From NCBI GenBank assembly GCA_006386115.1, contig VFIW01000112.1:62001-126000 (forward strand): a stretch of DNA of 64,000 nt, in the 5' to 3' direction. This document shows, piece after piece, positions 34,162-45,921 of this stretch. Under the pieces are notes generated by a model. That model saw only the letters and a program-made list of their open reading frames with translations, made no database searches and was not told the DNA's origin. Numbering within the stretch: position 1 is the first letter of the stretch; each line of letters starts with the position of its first letter. The position numbers and the translations under genes were made by a program. The stretch comes from Globisporangium splendens (lineage: Eukaryota; Oomycota; Peronosporomycetes; Pythiales; Pythiaceae).

Positions 34162-36506
34162 CTATTCGCTAGGTCTCTGGCGCTTGGCGCTCCGTTCCTC
34201 CTCGTCGATCTCATCGATCGTGCGAGCGTCGCCGTTGGTGCTGCCAAAGCCACTGGAGAAGTTGCTCCCAGCTTCTTCTTCGTCCTGATCAGTCTCTTGA
34301 AGTGCTACAACAGATCATGTTGAACGACGGCATCAGCAAGGAGCAATGAAACCAGAAGCAGAGATCACTGGAGAACTAGAACTTACCTGGCAGTAAACTG
34401 GCATTCACAGCCGAGTTGCGCACTCTAGATGGTCCCGTCACTTTCGGCAGAATCTGTACCAAGAGCAGTTAGCTCCAGTTTCGTGAGAATATGGACAATG
34501 GTTGCATTCTGTTGTTTACCTTGGACGAAGGGGATGGCGGCGGCAAAGTCGTGCTAAATGTGCGCAGAAAGCTTCGGAATGCATTCTGCTCCACACAAAC
34601 AAGCACAAGTCGATATGGCAAACTCCACCAGGAAGATTTACACACGAGAAATGAGAAACGACACGTACGAAAATGGCTTTTTGGATGTCTGGCGACGAGT
34701 TTCGGCTGTAGACACGGATCACACGCTCTTCAAACTGCAGAAGACACGAAGAAATGGCAGTATGACAGGAGCGTCAAAGCAACTAGAACTGTCTCAAAAA
34801 CTGAAGATCCACATACCTTTTCAGGGAAGAGCAGACTGACTTGATACTTGGGGATGTGGAAAGAATGGTTCAAGTCGTTGGAGCTGTAGAACGACACGTT
34901 GTCGACGGGATTCTGGTCTTGGAGGTTGTAGTTCAGACGTCCGTCCGCGATGATGATATCCTCGGGGTTCAAAGTCACGCCGTCCGTCACATTGTGGCAC
35001 GCGATGTTCTCGCTCGTGACCCGCGGGATCTTGGACGTGAGGTGCGGCGGCAACAGGTACTCGTCGATGAACTCGTAGAGCTGGCGACACCGCAGTTGCT
35101 TGATAATGCGTCGCGATTCCGTGAGTGTCGGGTTCTTCGACGCTTCAATGGTCTATAAGTCAAACCCAAAAGACAGTCAGGTCCAAACAATCTTAACTGA
35201 GGAGCTACATAGCTCATAGTCATAGCCGTACATGAACAACGTGATCAGTGAGAAATTGGAACTCGGCTGGTGAGTGCGTCGCGGCAGAAATCCCCAGCTC
35301 TTTGTCTGTTTTCCAGCAACAGCGAAAACAACAGACGTCAAGGCACAACAACCATTCAAACGAATGACAAAAGCTACACAGAGCTCTGTTTACCTGCGAG
35401 CATCATTGCGTCACAGATCATAAACTCGACAGCCTTGCCCTTGCGGTGGTTGTAGATTGACTTGTGCATCTGGTACCGCTGCTGGAAGAGATCGTAGATA
35501 TCGAGGTTCACCGACGTGTGGTAGCAGATCTGGTCGTCGATCACGCGGTTGAACATCCACAGCCGCGAAAAGTTGAAACCTTTGCGCACGCCAAACAGGT
35601 TGAGCATGTCGCGCGCCAAGTAGTCAAACTTGTCGACATCGATGCAGTTGCGGCCGTTCGCGACAATCTCGTAGAGGTACCCGCGTGGATCCATGCGCTT
35701 CTGCATATGGTGGCTACAAGAGACACTCAAGGCGTTGGTCTCACATGTAAAGAGCTACTTTCGGGGAAGCCATGTCCACCCATTTCAATTCACTCACTCT
35801 TTGGCACCGACGATGAGCTCCTGGATGAACCGCAGGTCGTCCTTCTCAATGTCAATGTTGTTCTCGTCGACCATGTACTCGATCATCTTGAGCGACATGT
35901 CTTCGTGGTGGTAGTTGATATCCCCGCCGTTGGCCATCACCTGCGGCATGAACTGGTGCTCAAACACATGCGAAAACGGACCATGACCAATGTCGTGGAG
36001 CAACCCCGCAGCACTCTAAACACACGCAAGCAGTCCACACATGAGGTATATAGCTACAGATCCATCTGAATAAGCCAGGGAACGACAGGAGCACCATACC
36101 AAAAGGTTGGACTCGCGCTGCGTGAGCTCGAGCTCGGGCTGTTGCAGGCGGAAGCGCTCGATGGTCTCGCCAGCAAGGTACCCGACGCCAAGCGAGTGCT
36201 CGAAGCGGTTGTGCGAAGCACCCGGGAAGACGTAGTAGAGCGTGCCGAGCTGCTTCAGGTCGCGCAGCCGCTGGAACTGCGGCGTGTCGATCAGGGACAC
36301 GCAGAGACCATTAAGCTTGATGTATCCATGCACTTGGTCTACAGATGACGAGACAGTTGGAGTGACATTGTGAAGCCCAAAGAAAGAGTTGAACGATGCA
36401 AAAGGTGCGAGCGGGTAGCTGAAGAAAGCGCACATAAACAGCATGTAAAACGTAGAAAGATGCACGCACCGTTAAAGAGCTTGGCGCGCGGATCGTTGTC
36501 GGCCAT
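34162..36506 (-). CDS. SAMHD1-like HD-domain dNTP phosphohydrolase, 10 exons
   Basis: Exons (minus): 36506-36470, 36338-36100, 36015-35798, 35713-35394, 35266-35232, 35152-34817, 34734-34669, 34585-34520, 34453-34387 and 34304-34162. All join in frame at GT-AG sites to give 508 residues. HD-fold residues are in place: [31 protein letters not shown] with the HD pair, and [10 protein letters not shown] with the distal Asp. The conserved C-terminal lobe ([25 protein letters not shown]) ends in an acidic, basic-tipped tail (DQDEEEAG...SAKRQRPSE) that may act as a nuclear signal. SAMHD1 cleaves dNTPs to deoxynucleosides and triphosphate, controlling dNTP pools and, in animals, restricting retroelements. 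There is no SAM domain; the protein begins directly at the HD region. The intron density is much higher than in neighbouring genes. Confidence 0.9.
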
Positions 36507-39351
36507 CGTTGCGGTTGTGGACCAATTGTTGTTGGATACAGCTTCAGAATCCCCAAACGCCACAGTTCGATGAAAGTGTTGCTAAAGCACTGTTGAACAC
36601 TCGAATAGAGCGCCTCTTGTACTGAACCGGACACATGAAAAGAATCTTCGACATCAGACAGAGTGAAATAACAACTTTTGTTAGAAACCTCACTGATTGC
36701 ACTGAATAGAGGTCCGGATGTCACTAGAGTCCAATACCGTGATGACTCACTCATCTACCGGTTTTTACACTGGTACTCCACATAAAAGTTGGCACAAATT
36801 AATAGAAGTCCGGGTTGGATGTTGCAAAAGCTCATTCCGATGATCACATGGACTTTGGTCGCATCGCAGCACCATGAAGGACTTGCGATGCTGTAAGTCC
36901 GCTTGTGCATAGCCCACCGCCGTTCACCTTCACATGGACATTTATCGTAAACGTCCTTGGCAATCGCCCTAATGGCAATGACGCCAACAATTGCAGCATT
37001 CGTCCACTGCCACATGCTTCGCGCACTGAGTTTCTCCATGAGCAGTCTAGAAAAATGCCGAATGACGTCAGCGCGTCGAGCAGATGACAACCACTTTGGG
37101 TGGCTGAGGGGCGACGTCGACACCAAGTACGCTGGGTACAGTACATTAGTGCCTTCATGATGAGCTCTTCATGGAAGAAAGCCATGTCGCGCGAAAACAA
37201 CAAGAGGGTTCACTCTCGCAGCATTTTGAAGCTTGTCATCTCGACTACAGTACTGTCGTTCGATAAAGCTTGTCGACAATTCCGCCCTCATGATCTGAGC
37301 GCGCCTGTTTTCATTCGACGCAGCATTTTGCAGCAACGCTGACGAAACACTGATGCATGTGGTCAGTGGCTGTCTTGACGCTTTTGTACGGTAGGCATCC
37401 TGGCGCGAGTCGAACCCTCACAAAACGGGACCATGATATGCACACTGGCAGTTGCTTGTTTCTGTGTGCGTCGAAATGGAAGAAAGCGAACTGCAACACA
37501 TAAGGTGCACGACTCATTTTCATTCCATGGAGAAATCAGCGCGAGTACGATGTTTACTGTCGTCGAGTTGCGTTCGGTCTTTCTGCCCAGTCGACGCAAC
37601 GAATGAGCGGTTGCAATTCACCAAGCGAGTTGGTAACGAACGAATGGAGCGGAGCTTCAAGATCTTTGAGAGCGTTGGACAATGCATCAACCAGAGTGCT
37701 GCACTCTTTTCCAAGTGTCATCATCGTATGACGAAAGTCTGAAACCTCACTCATTACGAGAGAATCGTGTTCGTTGTGTCGTCGCTTTCTCCATCAAAAG
37801 CGATGCAACAGAGGGAGGACCAGTTGCTGGCGAGGCATCTGGGTCAGGCGTCGACATCGCTTGTCGATGGATGAGCCCACGCCTGTCGCGATGGTGTCGT
37901 TGCTCGAGTCCTGCGTCGTTCAACATGATCTATCGTGCATGTGTGCTGGAGGACAAAGGGCTGCATAGAAGAAATAAAAAACGCACGTTGGCACGAGTGA
38001 GATCCATTTTGCAGATAACGTTTACAAAGAATGCGAGCAAGCAGTCTGTGAGCAAGCACTCCATATAAGATTCACCAAAAATAGCGACCTCACTCTGTGC
38101 ACAGGCAAGCAAGAGGGACTGCATCTCAAGTCTCTTCTGATCAGAGCGCCATTCGAAATAAACTGACAACCCGCAGCGCCAATTGAGGAGCTTTTGGATA
38201 CACTGAACAATCGGATCGCAAATCGAGTGGTTGGCAGTGCGCAATGGAATGAGCTCTGCCGAGTACAGTGCACCGAGTGTACCATACTGAACGCTTTGAG
38301 CCCAGCGACTCGAGCGCAATCGCCACGCGAGACATGTGTGAGTCACAGTTCTTCACCACTTCGTCCGGGGTGACACACCTGGACAGACCACTGAGGTCAT
38401 CGACGCCAGGCAGCCGAGCCGAACCACAGCACAACCACCAAACTACTGTAGGCAGTGAGCAAGCATCCGTCCTGGTGATGTCGCTCGCTGACCATCTCCA
38501 TCTCATAAACTTGAACGGAGATGCTGCACTCCCAAAGAAGCCACAAATTTCGTGTTTTACGACTGAGTAATCGCAGTGTCTAGGACAAGTCATCTCGGAC
38601 TTCCATTTACTCGGACATGAGTCGAGTGCTGCTGCAACTTGCAAGAACCCTCATTGTCGCGGACTTCTATTCTAGCACTCAATGGTGTGCATCATTCTAT
38701 ACTCGATTTGATCACTGTCGCTACTGACAACACACCAATAGTGGCTGTTCCTGATTTTCACCAGCAGGATTTCAAGAACGTTCTGCCTTTTTTCTGCACT
38801 CAACGTCAGTGCAGCCTTTCCAGCATCAACGTTGCCGTTGGGTTCGTTTGGCCATTCCTCTGTCTTCTTCAGCGCGCCTCTATCAATGCATGTTGTTGAT
38901 TGGATCCAGCGTTCAATTTCCAAAGTGAAGTTGAAAGAACCTGTTTAAATACATAAGAGTGTGAAGTGTGCCAATCGAGAGACTTGCTGTTGTACAGAGA
39001 CACTCGACTTCAATGCACTGTCTCGCCCCTCATTTCTGCATGAGCAACACAACTCGCGCAACGATACACGCTCACTCAAAACAGAGGAGAAAGACCCACA
39101 CTGCGTCTGCATAGGGGATGCCGTCATGCAAGCGTCTGATCTGCAAGCTTCCCTCTCTATCTCCACTGCTCGTTGACTGAATCCACAGTCGATTTCGTTG
39201 AGGCCAATAGGGGGATCCTGCATTGTCCTCTTTCTGTTTTTTTCTTTGTGTCATTCTTATTAGGTGAAGCGGGATCGGGGGTGCGGAGCCTAGCCTGTCT
39301 GGCCTCATCCCCCGATCTGGCCTCTCTTTATTCGCCTCTCTCGGTGGCTTC
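36507..39351. other. 2.8 kb without a firm gene; scattered minus-strand coding-like segments
   Basis: Several minus-strand frames look protein-like but do not join: about 38880-38710 (NVDAGKAALTLSAEKRQNVL), 38410-38300 (CVTPDEVVKNCDSHMSRVAI), 38310-38020 in another phase (CDPIVQCIQKLLNWRCG, LLLACAQSEVAIF) and 37754-37554 (CSTLVDALSNALKDLEAPL). They could be exons of one helical minus-strand gene with a frameshift near 38290, or the remains of one. I recognise no family. The rest, including the promoter side of the WRKY19-like gene, shows nothing. Confidence 0.35.
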
Positions 39352-40467
39352 ATGGCGACTGGGACGCGGTGTCAGTTGCAGATTTCACGTGGATCACGCA
39401 GGACGATGGTGGACGCGACGGTCGCGTTCGTGGAGCTCCTCACTCCCTCGACGCAGCACCAGACACTGCGCTATCATCATCATCACGTGGGACACGTGTT
39501 GTCGCCGAGTCACAGCATGGCGTATCGGTCACTTGTCCAGCACAGCGTGCATGACAACAACCAGTACCAGGTTCAAGAGACTACTCGGACGCCGCAGTGC
39601 ACGCCCTCGAGCCGCGAGAAGTGCTCGCTGGCGTTCATCCTCGCGACGCAGCACAACGACGTCGACGACCAAACGACCGTGTATTTCGGTGGGTAAACGC
39701 CAGAGGACACTAATCGGTAGAGGACATTCTTGTACAAACACTCACCTTCTCTAAATGTGATCCAGATGCCGAGCGTCCACATGAGCGAGACGCTGACAGT
39801 GTTCACTATCACACGCCGACGACGGCAACCGCGACAACGGCCGCGTCGTTCAGCAACATCACACACACGCCGACCCATGAGCAGCTCAAGGTCAAGCGCC
39901 GTCGTCCTGTTGCCACCAGCAAAACCACCGGTAGCAGCAAGAGTCTCGGGGTCAAACGACAGCACAGCAAGAGAGAGGAGCCGGTCGTCAAGACCATGGA
40001 CTCGATCTCGTCCCCAGCAGGAGAAGCTTACGCGGTTCCAGCGAAGAAAGGCAGCAAGTACTGCATCGTCGACGGCTGCGGGAGCCGAGCCAAGCATGCT
40101 CGCAAGTGCTGGAAACACGGTGAGGTTACCGCACAAGCATTCATGCTGCTCTTCCCTCTTGTTCTAACGAGCCTCTTGATTGCTTTGGTGATCGTTAGGC
40201 GGCTCGGTGAAATGCAAGGTCCCGGACTGCGTGAACCGCGCCAAGACCAAGGGTGTGTGCTGGTCGCACGGAGGCGGCACGATCTGCTCGTTCGCACAGT
40301 GCGCGACGATCTCGGTCTCGAACGGCGTCTGCTGGGCGCACGGCGGCGGCAAGCGCTGCGCCGTCGACGGGTGCTCGCGTCCGGCCTACGAGCGCACAGC
40401 CAACCTCTGCACGCTCCACTTTGACGACCACCGCAAGACCAAGAAGTCCAAACCAGCGGCCAAATAG
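39352..40467 (+). CDS. WRKY19-like CCCH zinc-repeat protein, 3 exons, 319 aa
   Basis: Exons 39352-39688, 39766-40119 and 40199-40467 join in frame. A His/Gln/Thr-rich N-terminal half and a basic linker (VKRRRPVATSK) lead to four zinc-type units: CIVDGCGSRAKHARKCWKH, CKVPDCVNRAKTKGVCWSH, CSFAQCATISVSNGVCWAH and CAVDGCSRPAYERTANLCTLH. The first three are C-X4-C-X9-C-X2-H and the fourth has X11. In oomycetes such proteins are often called 'WRKY19-like', though the WRKYGQK core itself is absent here. Nuclear, DNA- or protein-binding roles are possible; none is shown. The gene is convergent with the GT61 gene 160 bp away, and a decayed copy of the same pair lies inverted at 44.2-46.6 kb. Confidence 0.85.
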
Positions 40468-40630
40468 AGAGAGAGAGTGAGAGGCATGGAAGAATGTAGA
40501 AGCGCACGATAAGTTAGAGAATGTATTTGTAGGTGTGTGTGTGTGTAGATGTGTGGGTGGGATGATAGAGAGTGGGTGATGCCGTCTGTACTGTTAAATG
40601 TAGCATGTGAGTGTACTCTTGTTGTTTGGT

Positions 40631-42361
40631 TCACACGCTTGGGTTTTGCTGCGCTTCAACCTGCGCGTAGCGTTTGCGCAGCAGCGGATCGAAGAACTTG
40701 CGCCACTCCTCGTACTCGATGCTCTTGTCCTTGGTGTTGGCGGCCTCGTCCTGCCCGATATCGGTGCCGCCACGGAACTCGTGCCAGTCGCAGCCAAGAA
40801 ACTGGCACAGATTGCGGTACCCCCAGCGCTTGCGGAGTCTGGGGAAGATCTCGATTACGAGCGTCTCGGGCCGTGCCCACAGCACATTCACCATACCGGC
40901 GCCGTGCATGCCGATCACGACGTCGCTGTTGATGATCACCTGCATCTGCTTGTCGAGCGTCAGGTCCACAAACTCGACCGACTGGAAGACGACGTTCAAG
41001 TCCGCGTACTCCTCGCGCAACTTGTCCAGGATTTGGTCCTCGTTCCGCCACACGCGCTGCACTGTGCGGCCTTTGTACGGTCTCCGAGTGATCACAGTCA
41101 CGACGACAGTCGACGACGAGCGCTTCGGGTTGTTCTCGTCGATCGTGTCCACAATGTGCTGTTTGGTCGGTGCGACACCCAACAATTGCAGTGAGAGCGA
41201 GCGGAAATCCTTCATCATCTCCGAGTTGTAGCACGGCTCGCGATCGTTCAAGTGCTGCATCATTGGACCCGAGACTTCCCATGGCGCGAGCATCGCGTCC
41301 GACTTGAACACGACGCGCTTGCCCATGAGCGAGGCACCAGTGACAATGTCGTGCTTGGGGGCGAGCAGCTTCTGGTGCAATGCGTCGACAGGCGAAGGGT
41401 ACCCGGCATCGAAATGCACGACTCGGATGCGGTCAAAGTTCCAGTTCAGCGACTTGGCCACGATCCACGCGTTGAGTGCATTCGAGACCTGGAAAAACGG
41501 ATTGTGGTCGTCGCGGCGCGAGATCAGGATCACTGGGTCCGTGAACACGACCACGTTGTTCGAGTTCTCATCAGCGGCTTCCACAGACGGTAACGTGACG
41601 AGACTTGGCTCACAGATCGTCGGCAGCGGGTCCTTGGTCGTGTTCACGAGCGCCAGCGACGGGTCCCAGAGCACGAACGGATGCTTGGACTCGCGCACGG
41701 CGTCGGCCAATTCCGGGCACGAGCACTGGACCAGCTTGTCCGAGTAGATGAACCGCGGATCGTGGCTGCCGCCGTCCTGGGACAGGTCCTTAATCGGGCG
41801 GTGGATCTTCACGTCGTCCATGTTGAGCTCAAAGTTGCGCAAAATGGTCGTCTTGATGCCACCGGCGACGTTGTACAGCGTCACCTGTGTTGTGTGTGCG
41901 TCGTTGTTCTTGCAGAACGTGCGTGCGTCCTTGCGGATGGCGTCCAGGATGCCATAATCGCGCTCGCGCTGGCAGATCAGGCGCTGTTCCGTCGGCGGCA
42001 GCGTCGGTTCAGGGGTCTCCGTCGGCTTTGGCGTCTCGGACGGCTTGCCAGTAGTTGCCGCGGCATTGGCTTCGTCCTTTGGCTGCTCATTCTGCTGCTG
42101 TGCTTGCGTGAGCACCGTCACCTGCGGCTCGCTCGCCTCGCGTTTCGTGGCTGCGACAGTGTCCATTGCATTCGCATTGCCGCGCATCGTGGACAGCGAC
42201 TCGCGCGCATGCGCAGCGCGCACGGCGTTCGGCAGCTCGCGGAAGCGGAACGCCATGGACACGAAGCCCACGACGATGAACGCGAGCGCCACCACCTGCA
42301 GCCGCTCGCGGCGCACACCCTTCTGGCCGTGGTTGTGACTCCCTTTGCGTCCTCCTCCCAT
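40631..42361 (-). CDS. GT61-family glycosyltransferase, type II membrane protein, 576 aa
   Basis: ATG at 42361. A basic cytosolic N-terminus (GGGRKGSHNHGQKGVRRER) precedes the anchor (LQVVALAFIVVGFVSMAF). A stem rich in Pro, Thr and Glu (about residues 95-125) follows, then the catalytic domain. Hallmarks: NPFFQVSNALNAW, GYPSPVDALHQKLL, TRRPYKGRTVQRVW, MHGAGMVNVLW, RPETLVIEIFP, RWGYRNLCQF and WHEFRGGTDIG. It is much closer to the gene at 44220-45725 than to the one at 27317-29113. The start-to-start spacing of the two close copies is 1.86 kb and they are divergently transcribed. Golgi glycan transfer is likely; the sugar is unknown. Confidence 0.9.
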   Translation of the reverse strand: MGGGRKGSHNHGQKGVRRERLQVVALAFIVVGFVSMAFRFRELPNAVRAAHARESLSTMRGNANAMDTVAATKREASEPQVTVLTQAQQQNEQPKDEANAAATTGKPSETPKPTETPEPTLPPTEQRLICQRERDYGILDAIRKDARTFCKNNDAHTTQVTLYNVAGGIKTTILRNFELNMDDVKIHRPIKDLSQDGGSHDPRFIYSDKLVQCSCPELADAVRESKHPFVLWDPSLALVNTTKDPLPTICEPSLVTLPSVEAADENSNNVVVFTDPVILISRRDDHNPFFQVSNALNAWIVAKSLNWNFDRIRVVHFDAGYPSPVDALHQKLLAPKHDIVTGASLMGKRVVFKSDAMLAPWEVSGPMMQHLNDREPCYNSEMMKDFRSLSLQLLGVAPTKQHIVDTIDENNPKRSSSTVVVTVITRRPYKGRTVQRVWRNEDQILDKLREEYADLNVVFQSVEFVDLTLDKQMQVIINSDVVIGMHGAGMVNVLWARPETLVIEIFPRLRKRWGYRNLCQFLGCDWHEFRGGTDIGQDEAANTKDKSIEYEEWRKFFDPLLRKRYAQVEAQQNPSV

Positions 42362-44219
42362 TTGTTATAGCTGCTGGGTGGTCGTCTGGAGCTGGTGACT
42401 TGGCGAATGAGCGAGTGACCTTTTCAATTGTGCAATGTGCGATGCGGCGACAGCGGTTTGGCGCAATGTGGGACACGCACAGCGTATTAATAATACGGTA
42501 GCAAGGCAGCGGTTACTTTGGATATGATCACCTTCTTGGGCGGAGAATAAGAGCGCGATATGGGACCAATGAGCTCGTGTGTGTGTGTGTGGAGAAGCGA
42601 TTGTGCGGGATCGCGTGCGCATGGGGAAGAGCGCGTGATGCACGAGGAAGAAAGAGGAAGGAGGCAGGTGTGATAGAGTGGCTTGGAGTTGTGTAAATGC
42701 AGCATCTCACACAGCGAAATGGAAGGTAGAGGCTAGTGACAGAATCTACAATATATACAATGATTTTATTCGAACGATTGAACTTCAATATTAGCACTTC
42801 GATGGATATTATACAGATGGAAGTATATTAACGTATGTTTATATACGACTGGAATATGCGTGGATAGTTGTTTGATGGATGTGTTTTGATAGGAGGCTGT
42901 TGGCACGATGTGCGACACTTTTGTGCGAACGAGAGGACGCGATGAGATGATGGTGTCGGCACACAAATGCTTTTGCATTCGAAGAGGAAGCTATCACATT
43001 AGTATTCCTTATAGAGGAGTGACTGTCCAAGCGAGGCACAACACTTTGACACGAGAAAACAGTTCTGCCGCGTACTCATCCTGATGGAGCAGCGAGAGGA
43101 GAAAGCGGTTTACCATAGAACAGAACTAAACGAAGCCTGGTTAGCGCAAGCAGTCTCTATGTTATTCTTAAGTGCAACGCTGTTTAACTGGCGCGAACTT
43201 CTTGCTTCATCCAATTTCGTTTGTTGGTTTCCTTTTGTAAATTAGTTATCATAAAATGCTCCTCTTCAATGGAAACTGAGTGAGAACAGCTGAAGGACCA
43301 CTTTCATCATGCAACCAAAGGCGATCAACGACGAAACCAACCGCCAGCAAGTTCTGCCATGAAATTCATTGCCTACACCGCCATGCCAGAAGATGCGATA
43401 CCTCGCAGACCATGTTGGTGAAGGCAGCATTAGTTTCACGCCAGATGCTGCATTTACATGCTCAAGAAGTCAGAAACAACACGTTCAGTTTCTGTCATCT
43501 CGCACAGCCCTGCATCTGCAATTATATCCCAGTTTTAATTCCCTATTCAGTCAATTTACTAATGCTGAGCAAAATCAAACAACTGCAAATTAATACACAC
43601 AGCAGCGTTGAACACAGAGAACTCAACTTTCTCCTCCTAAAATGCGTATGCAGAGTTCTCACCTATAGTATAAAGGTATATCCTTTGATATTACAATCAT
43701 CTATAAACGTTGCACATCGGATATGAACAATTAATTCAGATGTCAATTTTCAGCACGACAAAGATCGGGCGGCACTGAAAAGCTGCTGCTCTGCATTTCA
43801 GGAATGCAAGCGCACGAGAGAACGCCGAATGCGATATTTCCCTATTACGCCGCGTTGTTGTTGCTGGCGATTACGCCGCAGCGCCAGTCTCTCCGTCTGC
43901 GAAACCGTGGCCACAGTCGTGCGCTCTCCATGGCAGATTACTCTCTGTTGGGATTCGTAGGCGGATCCAATGAATACAAGTGTGCACAAGGAACGTTTTT
44001 CCAGAATGTCAATTTCCATAAAGGTCCTACTTCGTCCTGCAGTTATGCATGTGTGCCCCTCTCGCTCTCTCACATACAGTATCCCAAGCTTACCACTTGT
44101 GACCGTTGCCTCACAACTGTGACATCCTCTGTCGCTCCTTGACTTCGCTTTCCAACAAATCTCCACTCGCAGATCACAATCGAAGCAGACAAGTTGGCAC
44201 AACCTCAGCATTTTTTGTC
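42362..44219. promoter_or_regulatory. spacer between divergent GT61 copies
   Basis: 1.86 kb containing both GT61 promoters and forming the centre of an inverted duplication. A short GT repeat lies at about 42578-42591 and the 42740-43740 part is AT-rich. A 148-codon frame at 43280-43726 has no ATG-based or motif support. No RNA gene was seen. Confidence 0.45.
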
Positions 44220-45725
44220 ATGAAACCAGCCAAAAAGCAGCAAACGCGAAGGATACCGAGCGCCGCGGTGGCTCTGGGCGTCTTGGTGGTGCTCGGTGTG
44301 TTCTCGCTGCTTGCGCGTGTTCGTGTCGTTCGACTGACTGCGCGGTCCGATGCGAGCGTCATGACTGCACAACAGCAGCAGCAGCTCGCCGAGTTGTGCT
44401 ACAAGCAGCGCGATCTGGGACTCCTGGAGGAGATTCGCGCGTCCAAACGCCAATTCTGCGGATACGACAGCCTCAGCGGCCAGAAAGGACAGGACCCAGC
44501 AGCTTCTACAGAAGTCAATGTGTACAATGTCGCGGGTGGGGTCAAGGTCACGGTGTTCCGCAACCTGGAGCTCAATCTCGTCAAAGTCGACATCACGCAG
44601 CCGATCAGCGATATCTCCCAGGATGGAGGCGACCACGACCCGCGGTTCGTGTTCACGGACCAGATCGTGTGCTGCCAGTGCCAGCAGTTCGCGAAATCCA
44701 AGCACGGGAGCCGCTTTTCACCGAATGCGTGGGCAATCTGGGAGGCGATCCTCACGGGTGTCGACACGCGAGCGGACCCAAAGTCCACGGTCTGTGACCC
44801 AGCCCACGCCAGATTGCAACCTGGACCAGCGCATGGAGACCGACTCGTCGAGTTTACGCAGCCAGTGATCCTGATCGCTCGTCGGGACGATCACAATCCG
44901 TTTTTCCAGGTCTCCAGCACGCTGAACGCGTGGTTCGTGGCCAAAGCGCTTGGATGGGACTTGCAGCAAACCCAGGTGGTGTACCTGGACGCTGGGTACC
45001 CTTCGCCTGTGGATGCGCTGCGTCAGAAGCTACTCGCGCCGAACCACGACATCGTCACGGGTCAGTCGTTGATGGGGAAACGTGTGCACTTCCAGGGGAA
45101 CGTCATGCTCCCACCAGAAGAAGGCTCGGGTCCTATGATGCAGCATTTGAATGATGTGGAGCCATGCCACGCATCGCAATTGTTCAAGCAGTTCCGTGAG
45201 GTTGCGCTGACGACGATGGGTGTGTCGTCATCCAAGCCAGCTCCGTTAGAAGGAGAAGCTGTCGTCGTCACGGTGATCACGCGAAGACCGTACAAAGGAC
45301 GCACAGTGCAGCGCGTCTGGGTCAATGAGGACGAGGTTCTCGACAAAATGCGCGATGAGTACAAACACCTGAACGTAGTTTTCCAGTCCGTGGACTTTGT
45401 GGACCTCACGATCGCGCAACAAATGAACGTGACCGCGAACAGCGACATTGTGATCGGCATGCACGGCGCCGGGATGGTCAACGTCCTGTGGACGCGACCC
45501 GAGACGCTCGTGGTCGAGATTTTCCCCAAGCGCAGGAGACGATGGGGATACCGCAACCTGTGCCAGTTTGTGGGCTGCGACTGGCACGAGTTCCGCGGCG
45601 GCACCGACATTGGGTATTTCTGGACGCGCGCGAACGCTAAGGACAAGGAAATCTCGTACGACGAGTGGCGAGCATTCTTCGATCCACTCTTTCAAGCGCG
45701 ATATCGCGCCATAAAATCCAGGTAG
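44220..45725 (+). CDS. GT61-family glycosyltransferase, type II membrane protein, 501 aa
   Basis: The first ATG in frame is at 44220 (MKPAKKQQTRR), followed by the anchor VALGVLVVLGVFSLLARV. The catalytic domain carries NPFFQVSSTLNAW, GYPSPVDALRQKLLAP, TRRPYKGRTVQRVW, MHGAGMVNVLW, RPETLVVEIFP, RWGYRNLCQF and WHEFRGGTDIG. It is almost collinear with the 40631-42361 gene but lacks most of its Pro/Thr stem. It converges on the WRKY19-like relic, mirroring the intact pair to the left. Likely a Golgi enzyme with the same fold and perhaps the same donor as its twin. Confidence 0.9.
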   Translation: MKPAKKQQTRRIPSAAVALGVLVVLGVFSLLARVRVVRLTARSDASVMTAQQQQQLAELCYKQRDLGLLEEIRASKRQFCGYDSLSGQKGQDPAASTEVNVYNVAGGVKVTVFRNLELNLVKVDITQPISDISQDGGDHDPRFVFTDQIVCCQCQQFAKSKHGSRFSPNAWAIWEAILTGVDTRADPKSTVCDPAHARLQPGPAHGDRLVEFTQPVILIARRDDHNPFFQVSSTLNAWFVAKALGWDLQQTQVVYLDAGYPSPVDALRQKLLAPNHDIVTGQSLMGKRVHFQGNVMLPPEEGSGPMMQHLNDVEPCHASQLFKQFREVALTTMGVSSSKPAPLEGEAVVVTVITRRPYKGRTVQRVWVNEDEVLDKMRDEYKHLNVVFQSVDFVDLTIAQQMNVTANSDIVIGMHGAGMVNVLWTRPETLVVEIFPKRRRRWGYRNLCQFVGCDWHEFRGGTDIGYFWTRANAKDKEISYDEWRAFFDPLFQARYRAIKSR

Positions 45726-45921
45726 AGTGGCAAGATAATAGATCAATAAGCAAATGAGTTTGTGCACAGATTTCGATGACATTTTAGCATTCCAAGCTCG
45801 CGGAGTCTGATGTCTCCCCTAGTGATCATCTCTTTGGTGTCGCCAAGTTGGCAGCATTCCTGTACTTGCAACTACAACTACTGCTATTTGAAACTCGCGG
45901 CATTGCCCCTGCTCATGTATT

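Noticed and set aside
43280..43726. 148-codon frame between the GT61 genes
   Set aside because: AT-rich spacer, no recognisable motif, no paralogue.
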